NCBI GenBank assembly: GCA_019090615.1 | Contig: JAHRVQ010000021.1 | Coordinates: 17,895-81,894 of the forward strand | Source: Pseudomonadales bacterium | Lineage (GTDB): Bacteria > Pseudomonadota > Gammaproteobacteria > Pseudomonadales > Azotimanducaceae | Reading direction: 5' to 3' | Length of the DNA stretch: 64,000 bases | Shown: positions 10,602 through 20,255 of the stretch, in pieces | Layout of the letters: the number at the start of each line of letters is the position of its first letter | Numbering within the stretch: position 1 is the stretch's first letter | Program-made: the position numbers and the translations under genes | The notes under the pieces: generated by a model | What the model saw: only the letters and a program-made list of their open reading frames with translations | Told to the model about the DNA's origin: nothing | Databases searched by the model: none

Positions 10602-11087
10602 TTATTCCCTGAAGTTTTCAAACTGAAGCGGCACATCAATATCTTCATGACCCTTTAGAAAGGCCATGACTTTTTGTAGATCATCGCGCTTTTTACCGGT
10701 AACTCTTAGTTTTTCCCCCTGTATCGCTGCTTGCACTTTCATTTTTTTTGCTTTTATTAGTTTTACGATTTTACGCGCCAGGTCCGTTTCTATGCCCTGG
10801 CGAATCAATACAGTCTGTAATATTTGTTTACCGCGCGGCCTTGGATCTTTAATTTCCAGGACCCGCACGTCGATCTTTCGCGCCACAAGTTTTGCACGCA
10901 ATATATCCAACATTTGCTCTAATTGAATATCTGCTTGCGCTTCCAGCTCTACCTCTGACTCGACACGAGTGAATTTTGCATCTACACCACGAAAATCATA
11001 ACGTGTACTTAATTCTCTATTTGCCTGATCCACAGCATTGGAAATTTCAAATGAATCTACCTCAGAAACCGCATCAAAAGACGGCAT
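10602..11087 (-). CDS. yajQ: YajQ-family nucleotide-binding protein
   Basis: 161 residues, the normal length. It starts MPSFDAVSEVDSFEISNAVD and contains STRYDFRGVDAKF and the C-terminal KVMAFLKGHEDIDVPLQFENFR, all hallmarks of YajQ (UPF0234). Family members bind nucleotides, and one in Xanthomonas binds cyclic di-GMP to control gene expression. It heads a likely two-gene operon with the AmpG-like permease. Confidence 0.97.
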   Translation of the reverse strand: MPSFDAVSEVDSFEISNAVDQANRELSTRYDFRGVDAKFTRVESEVELEAQADIQLEQMLDILRAKLVARKIDVRVLEIKDPRPRGKQILQTVLIRQGIETDLARKIVKLIKAKKMKVQAAIQGEKLRVTGKKRDDLQKVMAFLKGHEDIDVPLQFENFRE

Positions 11088-11174
11088 GTCTATTTTCCCC
11101 CATATTCATTACAATATAATAACTTGAGTTATTCAGCATATCAGATTAAATCAACCGATTAACGACCCTAAAGC

Positions 11175-12122
11175 ATGTTTGAAGTACCGATTGTTATAAT
11201 TAAAAAAACAACCACGGACGAAAAATTCTTCGCTACCCTCTTGGCTGCATTTCCTGACAAGCGCTACTACAGTAGCGGCATACAGGCGCTTCAGTCGCTC
11301 GAACAAAACCCAGCAGCGCTGGCAGTTATCGAGTCAGAAACCGAAGACATGGAGGGTATTGAGATAGCCGAAGCTATCCGCGATATAGATGCGGAAGCCA
11401 GCCAATTCACCTATATTGTAATTTATGGCGGTGAACCCACGCCAATGCTAGAGCATGCTTTTAGCTTATATGTTGATGCTAATATTCCAGCCACCTTACC
11501 GCACACATTATCTCAGGTAGTGGCCGCTGGCTGTCGCCTCTCAAAAGAAATTGGCACTATCAAAAACCATAATTTGCAATTACAGGCGTCAAATCAGGAA
11601 CTAGAACATAGTCAACTGCTTGACCCTTTGACCGGCCTTGGGAATCGTAAATATGCCGAGCTATGTCTCAGAGATTCAATCCGTCAAATCGAGTCCCGTG
11701 GTGGCGCAGTTTGTGTTCTAGTCATATCCATACTCAACTTGCCAGCCATCGTTAAACGTTATGACAATCAAATCGGCAAAAACCTTGTTGTCGCGATTGG
11801 AGAAAAAATCACCAATCTGGTCCGCCCACTCGATCTCGTCAGTTACTACAAACCGTACCATTTCGTTCTGGTCTTAACCCAGCCCAATATTGAAAACTGC
11901 ACCGCTGCTTGCTATCAGCGTATATACGAAGGTATTAAACTCAAAAGTTTCCCCACTGCAGCAGGCTTTTTAAACGCGGATATAGCTATGAGCATCTGTG
12001 CCAGCCATGCAGAACATGGCGCACCTGACCCTGACCACCTGATGAAAATTGCCGAGCAACATTTGGAATTATCACAGCAGCAAGAAAACATCTATGTACA
12101 CCACCTTACGCCAGCTCAATAA
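11175..12122 (+). CDS. Degenerate REC-GGDEF protein (probably catalytically inactive)
   Basis: 315 residues. The first 120 resemble a receiver domain, but the phospho-acceptor position reads AVIESETEDMEG rather than a conserved Asp. Residues about 140-300 are GGDEF-like, beginning with the typical LDPLTGLGNRKYAE. The GGDEF signature itself is replaced by YYKPYHFVLVL, so cyclase activity is not expected. It may act as a c-di-GMP or GTP binding or protein-interaction module. It is divergent from yajQ across an 87-bp gap. Confidence 0.8.
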   Translation: MFEVPIVIIKKTTTDEKFFATLLAAFPDKRYYSSGIQALQSLEQNPAALAVIESETEDMEGIEIAEAIRDIDAEASQFTYIVIYGGEPTPMLEHAFSLYVDANIPATLPHTLSQVVAAGCRLSKEIGTIKNHNLQLQASNQELEHSQLLDPLTGLGNRKYAELCLRDSIRQIESRGGAVCVLVISILNLPAIVKRYDNQIGKNLVVAIGEKITNLVRPLDLVSYYKPYHFVLVLTQPNIENCTAACYQRIYEGIKLKSFPTAAGFLNADIAMSICASHAEHGAPDPDHLMKIAEQHLELSQQQENIYVHHLTPAQ

Positions 12123-12159
12123 CCTGCTCTAAGCCAGTGCCAAGCCTAACGACTGCGGT

Positions 12160-13437
12160 CTATAGTAGCAATCTTCGGACATCACCAAGTACCTGCGCTA
12201 GATAAGTGGTAAAACGAGCAGCCTCCGCGCCATCAATCGCTCGATGATCATAGGACAGAGATAACGGTAAGAGCGTGCGCGGGATAAATGCTTCACCATC
12301 CCAGACTGGGCCAATCTTAGATTTAGAAACACCCAATATCGCGACCTCAGGGGCATTAACAATGGGCGTAAATTTTGTACCGCCTATTCCGCCCAGGCTT
12401 GAAATAGTAAAAGTCGCTCCCTGCATCGCGTCCATCGGTAATTTTTTATCTCGCGCAAGGCCGGCCAACGCGGCACATTCGTTACCTAATTCAACCAGGC
12501 CTTTTTTATCAGCATCCTTTAGCACAGGCACCACTAACCCTTCGGCTGTTTCCACAGCAATACCCACGTTATAATATCTTTTTAAAATCAGATTTTCATA
12601 ACCAGCCTCAATGGAGGCATTAAATTGAGGGAATTTAATCAGCGCATTAACGCAGGCCTTGATCATAAACGCTAAAGGTGTGAGCTTTATTCCCGCGTTA
12701 GCCATTTCCTGATTTTGCGACTTTCTGAATAACTCCAATTCTGTAATATCGGCTTCATCAAACTGAGTAACATGTGGCACATTTAACCAGCTACGATGTA
12801 AATTGCGCGCCGTTGCACGCTTGATTCTGGACAAAGGCTGATATTCAATACTGCCAAATTTTGTAAAATCGACTTCAGGTATGGCAGGAATACCACTACC
12901 TGAAACAGGTTGTTCTTTTTTCGACAAACGTTTCTTAACGAATGCTTGCAGGTCCTCTTTTAAAATACGCCCCTTTACCCCAGAACTTACAACCAATGTT
13001 AGGTCAATACCATACTCCCGCGCGCGTTTTCTTACCGCGGGGCCAGCATGGACATTATTTGCGGCAGGCTCTTTATGCGCTGAAGGCTCTTTATGCGCTG
13101 AAGGCTCTTTATCCGCTGAAGGCTCTTTATGTAGAACCGCTGAAGGCTCTTTATGCGCTGAAGGCTCTTTATGTAGAACCGCTGAGGGCTCTTTATGCGC
13201 TGAGGGCTCTTCCTCAAGCGTGAGTATAAGATTGCCTTCTTCTACCTTGTCGCCTTCTTTCACTGCAATAGTAAGTATTACACCGGCAGCAGGGGAAGGA
13301 ATTTCCATACTAGCCTTGTCAGATTCAAGGACAATAAGCGAATCATCCACCGCCACCACATCACCCGCTTTAACGAACAACTCGATGATTTCAATTTCTT
13401 CCGCCTCACCAACATCTGGCACTAAAACTTGAAACAC
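12160..13437 (-). CDS. aceF: Pyruvate dehydrogenase E2 (dihydrolipoyl acetyltransferase)
   Basis: 425 residues. Residues 1-75 are one lipoyl domain with lipoyl-Lys K41 in SDKASMEIPSP. Residues about 85-135 are a repetitive linker (EPSAHK units). A peripheral E1/E3-binding domain follows (AVRKRAREYGIDLTLV, then VKGRILKEDL). The C-terminal catalytic domain ends with the active-site motif SYDHRAIDGAEAARF. It transfers acetyl groups to CoA in the pyruvate dehydrogenase complex. Many gammaproteobacterial E2s have two or three lipoyl domains; this one has one. It starts 28 bp after aceE on the same strand. No E3 (lpd) gene follows. Confidence 0.95.
   Translation of the reverse strand: MFQVLVPDVGEAEEIEIIELFVKAGDVVAVDDSLIVLESDKASMEIPSPAAGVILTIAVKEGDKVEEGNLILTLEEEPSAHKEPSAVLHKEPSAHKEPSAVLHKEPSADKEPSAHKEPSAHKEPAANNVHAGPAVRKRAREYGIDLTLVVSSGVKGRILKEDLQAFVKKRLSKKEQPVSGSGIPAIPEVDFTKFGSIEYQPLSRIKRATARNLHRSWLNVPHVTQFDEADITELELFRKSQNQEMANAGIKLTPLAFMIKACVNALIKFPQFNASIEAGYENLILKRYYNVGIAVETAEGLVVPVLKDADKKGLVELGNECAALAGLARDKKLPMDAMQGATFTISSLGGIGGTKFTPIVNAPEVAILGVSKSKIGPVWDGEAFIPRTLLPLSLSYDHRAIDGAEAARFTTYLAQVLGDVRRLLL
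13067..13212 (-). repeat. In-frame tandem repeat encoding the AceF linker
   Basis: About eight imperfect copies of an 18-bp unit (plus strand GGCTCTTTATGCGCTGAA), some carrying a 6-bp-longer variant with TGTAGAACC. They translate to repeated EPSAHK or EPSAVLHK on the minus strand. They lie between the lipoyl and binding domains, where E2 proteins have a flexible linker. Near-identical copies imply recent slippage or unequal exchange. Confidence 0.85.
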
Positions 13438-13465
13438 AATCTACACTCCTTGCAAGATGTTGGGA

Positions 13466-16144
13466 TCACGAAATACTAGGATCTGGCTTTTCAGGATTAA
13501 TCTCAAATTTCTTGAGCGCTTCAGAAACAATATGGCTATCGATAATATTATCTTCTACCAGTGCAGTCAGCGCGGCAATGGTGATGAAATAACGATCAAT
13601 TTCAAAAAAATGTCTAAGCTTTTGTCGTGAATCGCTGCGACCAAATCCGTCTGTGCCCAGCACAGAATAGGTACCTTGTATGTAATCGCGTATCTGTTCT
13701 GGGTAATTTTTCATGTAATCTGTAGCGGCAATCACTGGGCCATTAGTCTCACCAAGACATTGTTCAACATACGAAATCTTCGGTGTTTCTTCAGGATGCA
13801 ACATATTCCAACGCGAGACCGCCATCCCATCGCGACGCAATTCATTAAAACTGGGCACACTCCAAATATCTGCATCGATATCGAACTCATCTTTCAGTAT
13901 CTTTGCTGAAGCAATGACTTCCTGCAAAATGGTCCCAGAACCCAACAGCTGCACCACTTTTTTAGAGACTTTTTTGCTGTTCTTCTTAAACAGATACATA
14001 CCCCGAATTATCCCTTCACGACAGCCTTTTGGCATCGCAGGTTGAACATAATTCTCGTTCATTATTGTGATATAAAAATATTTCGGCAGCTTCTTAACAT
14101 ACATCTGCTCCAGCCCATGCTGAATAATTACCGCTAATTCATAACCAAAAGTTGGATCATAAGACACACAATTTGGCACTGTACCGGCAAGAATATGACT
14201 GTGGCCATCCTGATGTTGCAGCCCTTCGCCATTTAAGGTTGTTCTGCCCGAAGTACCGCCTAACAAAAAACCTCTGGCCTGTAAATCGCCAGCGGCCCAA
14301 CATAAGTCGCCCACCCGCTGAAAACCAAACATCGAATAAAACACATAGAACGGTATCAGCGGGCAATTGTTATTACTATAAGAAGTAGCAGCAGCAAGCC
14401 AGGCAGCAAAAGCACCGCCTTCGTTAATCCCCTCTTCCATTACCTGGCCTTTTTTATCCTCGCGATAATACATAATTTGGCCAGCATCAGTGGGTTCGTA
14501 CAATTGTCCCACCGAAGAATAGATACCCAGCTGTCGAAACATACCTTCCATACCAAAGGTGCGCGCCTCATCAGGCACAATGGGTACGATTCTGGCGCCA
14601 ATATTTTCATCTTTGATCAACGCAGAAAGTATCCGTACAAAGGACATAGTAGAAGAAATTTCTCGCTTGCCAGTACCCTTTGTAATCGCCTCAAGAGATT
14701 TCAAATCAGGAACTTTAAGGGCTTCAAAATCCGGCGACCGAGCGGGCAACGAACCACCAAGCGCCTCGCGCCGCGCCTTTAAATAACGCATCTCCGGGCT
14801 GTCTTCTGGCGGGCGATAATAAGCAACCTGCTCCAATTCTGCATCCGCCAATGGGATATCAAAACGATCTCTAAACTTTTTTAATTCTTCAATTTCAAGC
14901 TTTTTAACCGAGTGGGTAATATTCTGCGCTTCTCCAGCTAAACCTAAGCCATAACCTTTAACGGTTTTCGCCAAAATGACAGTCGGTTGCCCCTTATGCT
15001 TAACAGCTGCATCATAGGCGGCATAGACCTTATAGGGGTCATGGCCGCCACGGTTGAGCCGGTAGATATCATCATCAGTCAAGTCTTCAACCAGTTTCAA
15101 AAGCTCTGGATATTTGCCAAAAAAGTGTTCACGCGTATAGTCACCACTGCGGCTTTTATAAGACTGATAATCTCCATCAACCACCTCATCCATCCGCTGC
15201 TGCATAATGCCGTGTTTATCCTTTTCGAACAAAGGATCCCACATACGGCCCCAGACCACCTTGATCACATTCCAGCCAGCGCCGCGAAACACCCCTTCAA
15301 GCTCCTGGATGATTTTACCATTCCCCCTCACAGGCCCATCTAGCCGCTGCAGGTTACAATTGACAACGAACACCAAATTGTCCAGATGCTCTCTACCAGC
15401 GAGTGATATCGCACCCTGAGATTCAGGCTCATCCATTTCGCCGTCCCCGGCAAAACACCATACCTTGCGATCCTGTGCACTGGATAACTCCCGATTATCA
15501 AGGTATTTCATCACATGAGCCTGATAAATAGCCTGCAACGGGCCCAAACCCATCGATACTGTGGGAAATTGCCAATAGTCTGGCATTAACCAGGGATGCG
15601 GGTAAGAAGACAAACCATCGCCGGCCGTTTCCTGACGAAATTTATCTAACTTCGCTTCACTAATTCGACCTTCAAGAAAAGACCTGGCATATATACCGGG
15701 TGCGCAATGACCCTGTATATAAATTAAATCGCCGCCATGACTATCCGTTCGGGCTCGGAAAAAATAATTAAAGCCGATATCATATAATGTCGCACTGGAC
15801 TGAAAACTGGAAATATGCCCACCCAGACTGGGGTCCTTGATGTTGGCTCGCATCACCATTGCCATGGCATTCCATCGAATAAGCGAACGTATTCTCCGCT
15901 CCATAAAAAGATCACCTGGCATTCGTGCTTCTATTTCAACCGGGATGGTATTTCTATACGGGGTATTAACAGAGTAAGGCATCTGAGCGCCGGTTTCAGT
16001 CACTATGGCGGATAATCGCTGTAGTAGATACTGGGCTCTTTCAACCCCCTCGTTCTCTATAATCGATAGAATTGAGTCCAGCCACTCTTTGGTTTCCTGT
16101 GGATCTTCATCCGTCGAATTTGTATCACTTTCCATTGAATTCAT
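13466..16144 (-). CDS. aceE: Pyruvate dehydrogenase E1 component (homodimeric type)
   Basis: 892 residues, the normal length of the homodimeric AceE. Visible marks are the N-terminal ETKEWLDSILSIIENEGVERAQYLL, the thiamine-diphosphate motif GDGEMDEPES and the substrate loop HCAPGIYARSFLEGRI. It decarboxylates pyruvate and acetylates the lipoyl group of AceF. It is followed by aceF and preceded on the same strand by ampD-ampE, 206 bp upstream. I saw no PdhR-like operator in the 16145-16349 gap, only two direct copies of CACTGCACTTCAT near 16219 and 16238. Confidence 0.98.
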   Translation of the reverse strand: MNSMESDTNSTDEDPQETKEWLDSILSIIENEGVERAQYLLQRLSAIVTETGAQMPYSVNTPYRNTIPVEIEARMPGDLFMERRIRSLIRWNAMAMVMRANIKDPSLGGHISSFQSSATLYDIGFNYFFRARTDSHGGDLIYIQGHCAPGIYARSFLEGRISEAKLDKFRQETAGDGLSSYPHPWLMPDYWQFPTVSMGLGPLQAIYQAHVMKYLDNRELSSAQDRKVWCFAGDGEMDEPESQGAISLAGREHLDNLVFVVNCNLQRLDGPVRGNGKIIQELEGVFRGAGWNVIKVVWGRMWDPLFEKDKHGIMQQRMDEVVDGDYQSYKSRSGDYTREHFFGKYPELLKLVEDLTDDDIYRLNRGGHDPYKVYAAYDAAVKHKGQPTVILAKTVKGYGLGLAGEAQNITHSVKKLEIEELKKFRDRFDIPLADAELEQVAYYRPPEDSPEMRYLKARREALGGSLPARSPDFEALKVPDLKSLEAITKGTGKREISSTMSFVRILSALIKDENIGARIVPIVPDEARTFGMEGMFRQLGIYSSVGQLYEPTDAGQIMYYREDKKGQVMEEGINEGGAFAAWLAAATSYSNNNCPLIPFYVFYSMFGFQRVGDLCWAAGDLQARGFLLGGTSGRTTLNGEGLQHQDGHSHILAGTVPNCVSYDPTFGYELAVIIQHGLEQMYVKKLPKYFYITIMNENYVQPAMPKGCREGIIRGMYLFKKNSKKVSKKVVQLLGSGTILQEVIASAKILKDEFDIDADIWSVPSFNELRRDGMAVSRWNMLHPEETPKISYVEQCLGETNGPVIAATDYMKNYPEQIRDYIQGTYSVLGTDGFGRSDSRQKLRHFFEIDRYFITIAALTALVEDNIIDSHIVSEALKKFEINPEKPDPSIS

Positions 16145-16349
16145 CTATTCCCTGCCTGAATTTATTAAGCCAAACGTATTCACCCGAACTTGTGAATTTG
16201 AACCAGTGCATTGAAACCACTGCACTTCATCTAAGACACTGCACTTCATTAAGACTCTTCACTTTAAACACCCACGGAAAACATGACCTTAATAACTATA
16301 GGCCAACATACCAATACTGGCGCGCAGATACTACTCTTTATAAACCGCG

Positions 16350-17171
16350 CTAGCCAGCAACGATAGTCACTACAGCCGCAATGCCTAACCAGCCATATAT
16401 GGCTCGATCAAATAGCTGTTCGAGAGCACTGAGATCACTTTCTCCCTTACTGGCAAATACGGCAATGTTGTCAACATATTGTTTATCAATCCCAGCAATC
16501 GCTATATCCCCTATGCGTATCAAATACGCCGCATGACTTTCCTGGCTGGCGAAAAGACCCTGCCGCCACTCGCTAAGCGCGGGGCCGAAATTACCCACCA
16601 AAGCAAACAACAAAGCGGTAATACGCGCCGGTACAAACTGCGCCCAAAAGACGATGGCCTCCACCAACGGTTCTTCAGTATCAGTTTGTTCTAATAAATC
16701 CAGGTATTTCACTGAAATGGAATAAAGAAGTGCGCCGACGGGGCCCATTACCAGGAACCAAAATAGCACCGGAACCAGCCCTTCGAACATTGCCTGCATA
16801 TTATCCAATAAAAAATCTTCCTGATTCTGCACAGCATCCATTAGATCAGCCTCATCGGTCAGCGATTGTAACCAGACAACATGCTCGTCCGTCGCACTAA
16901 CAAAACTCTGCGTTTTTAGAGCAAAAACCAATACTAAAACCGAAATTGAAAGGGCTACCAGACCAAAAAGCGCATTACTGAATAGACTTAAAATAACCAG
17001 TACTAGTCCAGCAGGTAAACTTACACATAACCCATACCTTACGTAGGGGCTAATATTCATTGCCCACAGCCAACGCTTAAAACCCCTGCCCGGAATCAGG
17101 GATTGCACCGGGTTATCACCATACCAATGCCGATAAACAAAATATAAAATCAAAATGGCGAGAAAATTCAT
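16350..17171 (-). CDS. ampE: AmpE, membrane modulator protein
   Basis: 273 residues with about four membrane segments. It starts MNFLAILILYFVYRHWYGDNP and contains FWFLVMGPVGALLYSISVKYLD, typical of AmpE (CobD/CbiB-related). Its role is poorly defined; in enterobacteria it is co-expressed with AmpD and linked to beta-lactamase regulation. Its ATG overlaps the end of ampD by 4 bp, indicating translational coupling. Confidence 0.93.
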   Translation of the reverse strand: MNFLAILILYFVYRHWYGDNPVQSLIPGRGFKRWLWAMNISPYVRYGLCVSLPAGLVLVILSLFSNALFGLVALSISVLVLVFALKTQSFVSATDEHVVWLQSLTDEADLMDAVQNQEDFLLDNMQAMFEGLVPVLFWFLVMGPVGALLYSISVKYLDLLEQTDTEEPLVEAIVFWAQFVPARITALLFALVGNFGPALSEWRQGLFASQESHAAYLIRIGDIAIAGIDKQYVDNIAVFASKGESDLSALEQLFDRAIYGWLGIAAVVTIVAG

Positions 17172-17743
17172 TGGCTACTCCCCGCGCGATTAGGAGCCTG
17201 AACACGGAGCCCACGACGAAAACGGCACCAGTCAAAACTTACCCCTGGATCTGTTTTTCTACCCGGCGCTATATCCGCATGGCCCACAAATGCCGCCGTG
17301 GTTAAACACCAGGAAGACTGCATCAGGCCGCTAATCGCCCTCAACTTTTGATATTGTAGTTCGGAATAGCCTCCCTGATCAGTACCTTCTAATTCGATCC
17401 CCACAGAAAAATCATTACAATTTTCTCTGCCTTCGAAACTGGATACTCCCGCATGCCAGGCCCGATAATTAAATGGCACAAACTGAATTACCTGACCACT
17501 ACGACGTATAAATAAATGACTGGAAACCTTGACACCAGCTAACCCGGCAAAATCTCCGTGCACCGAACAGTCAAGCTGATTACAAAATAACGCTTCTACG
17601 AAATCAGAGCCAAAATGGCCTGCAGGCAGGCTAATGCCATGAATCACCACCAGCGATATTTCATTCTCAGGCCTTTGATCGTAGTTAGGCGAGGCTACCT
17701 GACGGGCTATGTCTAACTTTCCTGAAGTAATTTTCACAAGCAA
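17168..17743 (-). CDS. ampD: 1,6-anhydro-N-acetylmuramyl-L-alanine amidase AmpD
   Basis: 191 residues. The amidase_2 fold is shown by VVIHGISLPAGHFG, FRAWHAGVSSFEGRENCND and FVGHADIAPGRKTDPG; the His and Asp residues in these motifs are the zinc ligands. It cleaves the amide bond between anhydromuramic acid and the stem peptide in the cytoplasm, which recycles murein and lowers the AmpR inducer level. It overlaps ampE by 4 bp and is near divergent nadC, an arrangement known from other gammaproteobacteria. Confidence 0.95.
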   Translation of the reverse strand: MLVKITSGKLDIARQVASPNYDQRPENEISLVVIHGISLPAGHFGSDFVEALFCNQLDCSVHGDFAGLAGVKVSSHLFIRRSGQVIQFVPFNYRAWHAGVSSFEGRENCNDFSVGIELEGTDQGGYSELQYQKLRAISGLMQSSWCLTTAAFVGHADIAPGRKTDPGVSFDWCRFRRGLRVQAPNRAGSSQ

Positions 17744-17878
17744 CTCCTTTTTACTCGCTTCCTACTCGGCATAAGAATAACATCTAAGCCCGCTTTCCTT
17801 AAGAATAAGTGCATTAGGAGCAAGCCCGATGCAGCCCTGCTATACTCGCCACATTAATTTCGCTAAATATTAAAAATC

Positions 17879-18385
17879 ATGGGGACAAATAGAATCGGCC
17901 AATTTATGATGGCAATTGCCTGTATTATAGGCCTTGGTTTTTTAACGCAGTTTTTCTCAGGTATCGAAACCCAGCGACACAACCCCAATCAGTCTCCCCC
18001 TACGAATATTGCTATCGACGCCATAGAAGTACATCTTTTAGCCAATAAACAAGGGCATTATATTGTCTCTGGCACAATCAACCATCGTGCTGTTGAATTT
18101 TTACTGGATACTGGCGCCACTGATGTTGTCATTCCCGCCCATCTTGCAGACCAGCTCAAGTTACAAAAAGGACGCCCCCAACAAGCGTATACTGCCAACG
18201 GAACAGTAACAGTATATAATACTTCGGTGGACGAATTAGGTATTGGCGACATCACACTTTATAATGTTTCTGCCAGCATTAACCCTGGGATGAAGAGCCC
18301 CGGCATTTTACTGGGTATGTCTGCACTCAGGCAGGTAGAATTAATACAACGCGGCAATGCGCTGACGTTGCGCCAACTCTTTTAG
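17879..18385 (+). CDS. Membrane-anchored retropepsin-like aspartic protease (clan AA)
   Basis: 168 residues. A single N-terminal membrane segment (FMMAIACIIGLGFLTQFF) is followed by a one-domain retropepsin fold with the active-site motif FLLDTGATDVVIPA and a later GILLGMSALRQVEL strand. Bacterial members of this family are single-domain and presumably dimerise to form the active site. The substrate is unknown. It is 17 bp upstream of nadC on the same strand and probably co-transcribed. Confidence 0.88.
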   Translation: MGTNRIGQFMMAIACIIGLGFLTQFFSGIETQRHNPNQSPPTNIAIDAIEVHLLANKQGHYIVSGTINHRAVEFLLDTGATDVVIPAHLADQLKLQKGRPQQAYTANGTVTVYNTSVDELGIGDITLYNVSASINPGMKSPGILLGMSALRQVELIQRGNALTLRQLF

Positions 18386-18402
18386 CTTGTAACGAGTACA
18401 GC

Positions 18403-19263
18403 ATGTCTGACACCAACCATTTAATTGACCTCAAAGAAAGTGTAGCTTTTGCCTTACAGGAGGATATTGGCAGCGGCGATATTACCGCCGAACTGATCAA
18501 TTCAGACACTGAAGTAACTGCCCAGGTCATTAGCCGTGACCAGGCGATTATTTGCGGCCAGCAATGGGTTAACGAAGTTTTTACCCGTATCGATCCCAGT
18601 CTAACGCCAGACTGGATGATTGCGGAAGCCGAGCTAGTTACCCCGGACCAACCGCTTTTTAAAATAACAGGCAATGCCAGAAGCATCCTTACCGGCGAAA
18701 GAACAGCGCTGAATTTTCTCCAGACCTTATCCGGCACTGCCACAATTACCCACCACTATAGCCAACTAATCGCCCATACCAGTACTCGTTTACTGGATAC
18801 TCGCAAAACCCTGCCTGGTCTTCGGCGGGCGCAAAAATATGCTGTCACCTGTGGTGGCGGCAAAAACCACCGTATCGGGCTTTTTGATGCCTACCTGATC
18901 AAAGAAAATCATATTTATGCCTGTGGTTCTATAACCAAAGCCATTACCAAAGCCAAAAGCCTGCACCCTGAACGGCGCATTGAAATTGAGGTCGAAAACC
19001 TTGAGCAGCTTAAGGAAGCTATCGATGCGCAACCTGACTGGATTATGCTGGATAATTTTTCCTTGCAGGATATGGCCACCGCGGTACTCACAACCAATAA
19101 ACTCAGCAAAGTCAAACTTGAAGCCTCTGGCGGCATACATAAAGACGCCGATCTCATCGCAATTGCAGAAACTGGGGTCGACTATATCTCTATCGGCGCC
19201 CTCACCAAAAATACCACAGCTGTCGACCTGTCCATGCGAATCATCGACAACTCACATCCCTAA
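18403..19263 (+). CDS. nadC: Nicotinate-nucleotide pyrophosphorylase (carboxylating), quinolinate phosphoribosyltransferase
   Basis: 286 residues, the standard length. Diagnostic stretches are LQEDIGSGDITAELI, the PRPP/quinolinate site LLDTRKTLPGLRRAQKYAV with CGGGKNHRIGLFDAYLIKEN, and LEASGGI near the C-terminus. It converts quinolinate and PRPP to nicotinate mononucleotide in de novo NAD synthesis. The nadC-ampD neighbourhood is conserved in gammaproteobacteria. Confidence 0.98.
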   Translation: MSDTNHLIDLKESVAFALQEDIGSGDITAELINSDTEVTAQVISRDQAIICGQQWVNEVFTRIDPSLTPDWMIAEAELVTPDQPLFKITGNARSILTGERTALNFLQTLSGTATITHHYSQLIAHTSTRLLDTRKTLPGLRRAQKYAVTCGGGKNHRIGLFDAYLIKENHIYACGSITKAITKAKSLHPERRIEIEVENLEQLKEAIDAQPDWIMLDNFSLQDMATAVLTTNKLSKVKLEASGGIHKDADLIAIAETGVDYISIGALTKNTTAVDLSMRIIDNSHP

Positions 19264-19277
19264 CCGGTCGCGATACG

Positions 19278-20255
19278 ATGAATTACGCTCCTATTGCACT
19301 CTTTGTCCATCAAAGACCCGAATTTACCCGCCAGACAATTGAAGCATTACGCGCTAATCCCGAGGCTATCGAAACAGAGCTGGTTATATATGCGGACGCC
19401 ATTGATAACGAAGCATCAAAAACAAACGTCGAATCTACTCAACAGTTAATTGCCACCACCACAGGCTTCAAAGCAGTCAAAGTCATTCATCGGCAGCAAC
19501 ATATGGGCCGCGCCCGTTCTATCCTCACTGGAGTGAGCGATATGTTGCGCGAATATAAATCTGTGATCGTTGTTGAGGATGACCTGCTGACAGCCGCGGG
19601 CTTCCTCCAGTTTATGAACCAGGCACTAAAAATATATACCAACGAACGGACGGTGGGCACTATTCACGGCAACCAGCAGTTCTTGACCTCGGCACAGGAA
19701 ACACCCTTTTTTTTGCGTTATTTCAATTCGGCAGGCTGGGCGACATGGAATGATCGCTGGCAATTGTTTGAACACGATGCGAAAAAACTGCTAGATGTTT
19801 TGCAGGCAACCGAGCAAATTTCTGACTTCAATTTAGACAATAGCTTCCAATTTAGCCAACATCTTCAAACCACCATAGACAATCCACAACCAAACTGGGA
19901 AACCTGCTGGTATGCATCACTTTTTATCGAAAGAAAATTATCACTCTATCCTCCACAGTCATTAACAACAAAAATCAGTACCATAGACAGTGAAAGCAAT
20001 GACGACGCCGCTGCAGATCAAAAATCAGCACCGCATCTCAACCATCAACAAGATAACACCACCCCTGATACGGTATTTATCAGCCCAACCCTGTCGACCG
20101 TTGCCTCAGAGCTTGCAATCGTAGAAAGTGTCGATAACAGAATTGCACTAAGCGACTACCTTCGTAGTCAAACCAAAAACATCCACGAACTATCAAAAAA
20201 CCAGCGCCCTACAACGTCGTTGATCCGTCGACTAGGTATGTTTTTCCATCGTTAG
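19278..20255 (+). CDS. GT2-like glycosyltransferase (HlpA-type)
   Basis: 325 residues. The start (APIALFVHQRPEFTRQTIEALRAN) is the beta-1 nucleotide-sugar strand of small GT-A enzymes. VVEDDLLTAAGFLQFMN carries the acidic metal-binding pair, and NSAGWATWNDRWQLF is typical of this group. The C-terminal 70 residues are low-complexity. The donor and acceptor are unknown. The last 24 bp overlap, convergently, the polymerase/ligase gene on the other strand. Confidence 0.8.
   Translation: MNYAPIALFVHQRPEFTRQTIEALRANPEAIETELVIYADAIDNEASKTNVESTQQLIATTTGFKAVKVIHRQQHMGRARSILTGVSDMLREYKSVIVVEDDLLTAAGFLQFMNQALKIYTNERTVGTIHGNQQFLTSAQETPFFLRYFNSAGWATWNDRWQLFEHDAKKLLDVLQATEQISDFNLDNSFQFSQHLQTTIDNPQPNWETCWYASLFIERKLSLYPPQSLTTKISTIDSESNDDAAADQKSAPHLNHQQDNTTPDTVFISPTLSTVASELAIVESVDNRIALSDYLRSQTKNIHELSKNQRPTTSLIRRLGMFFHR

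Noticed and set aside
12881..13432. Long plus-strand frames opposite aceF (repetitive Ala-Glu-Gly-Ser products)
   Set aside because: They are antisense readings of the AceF linker repeat and neighbouring coding DNA.
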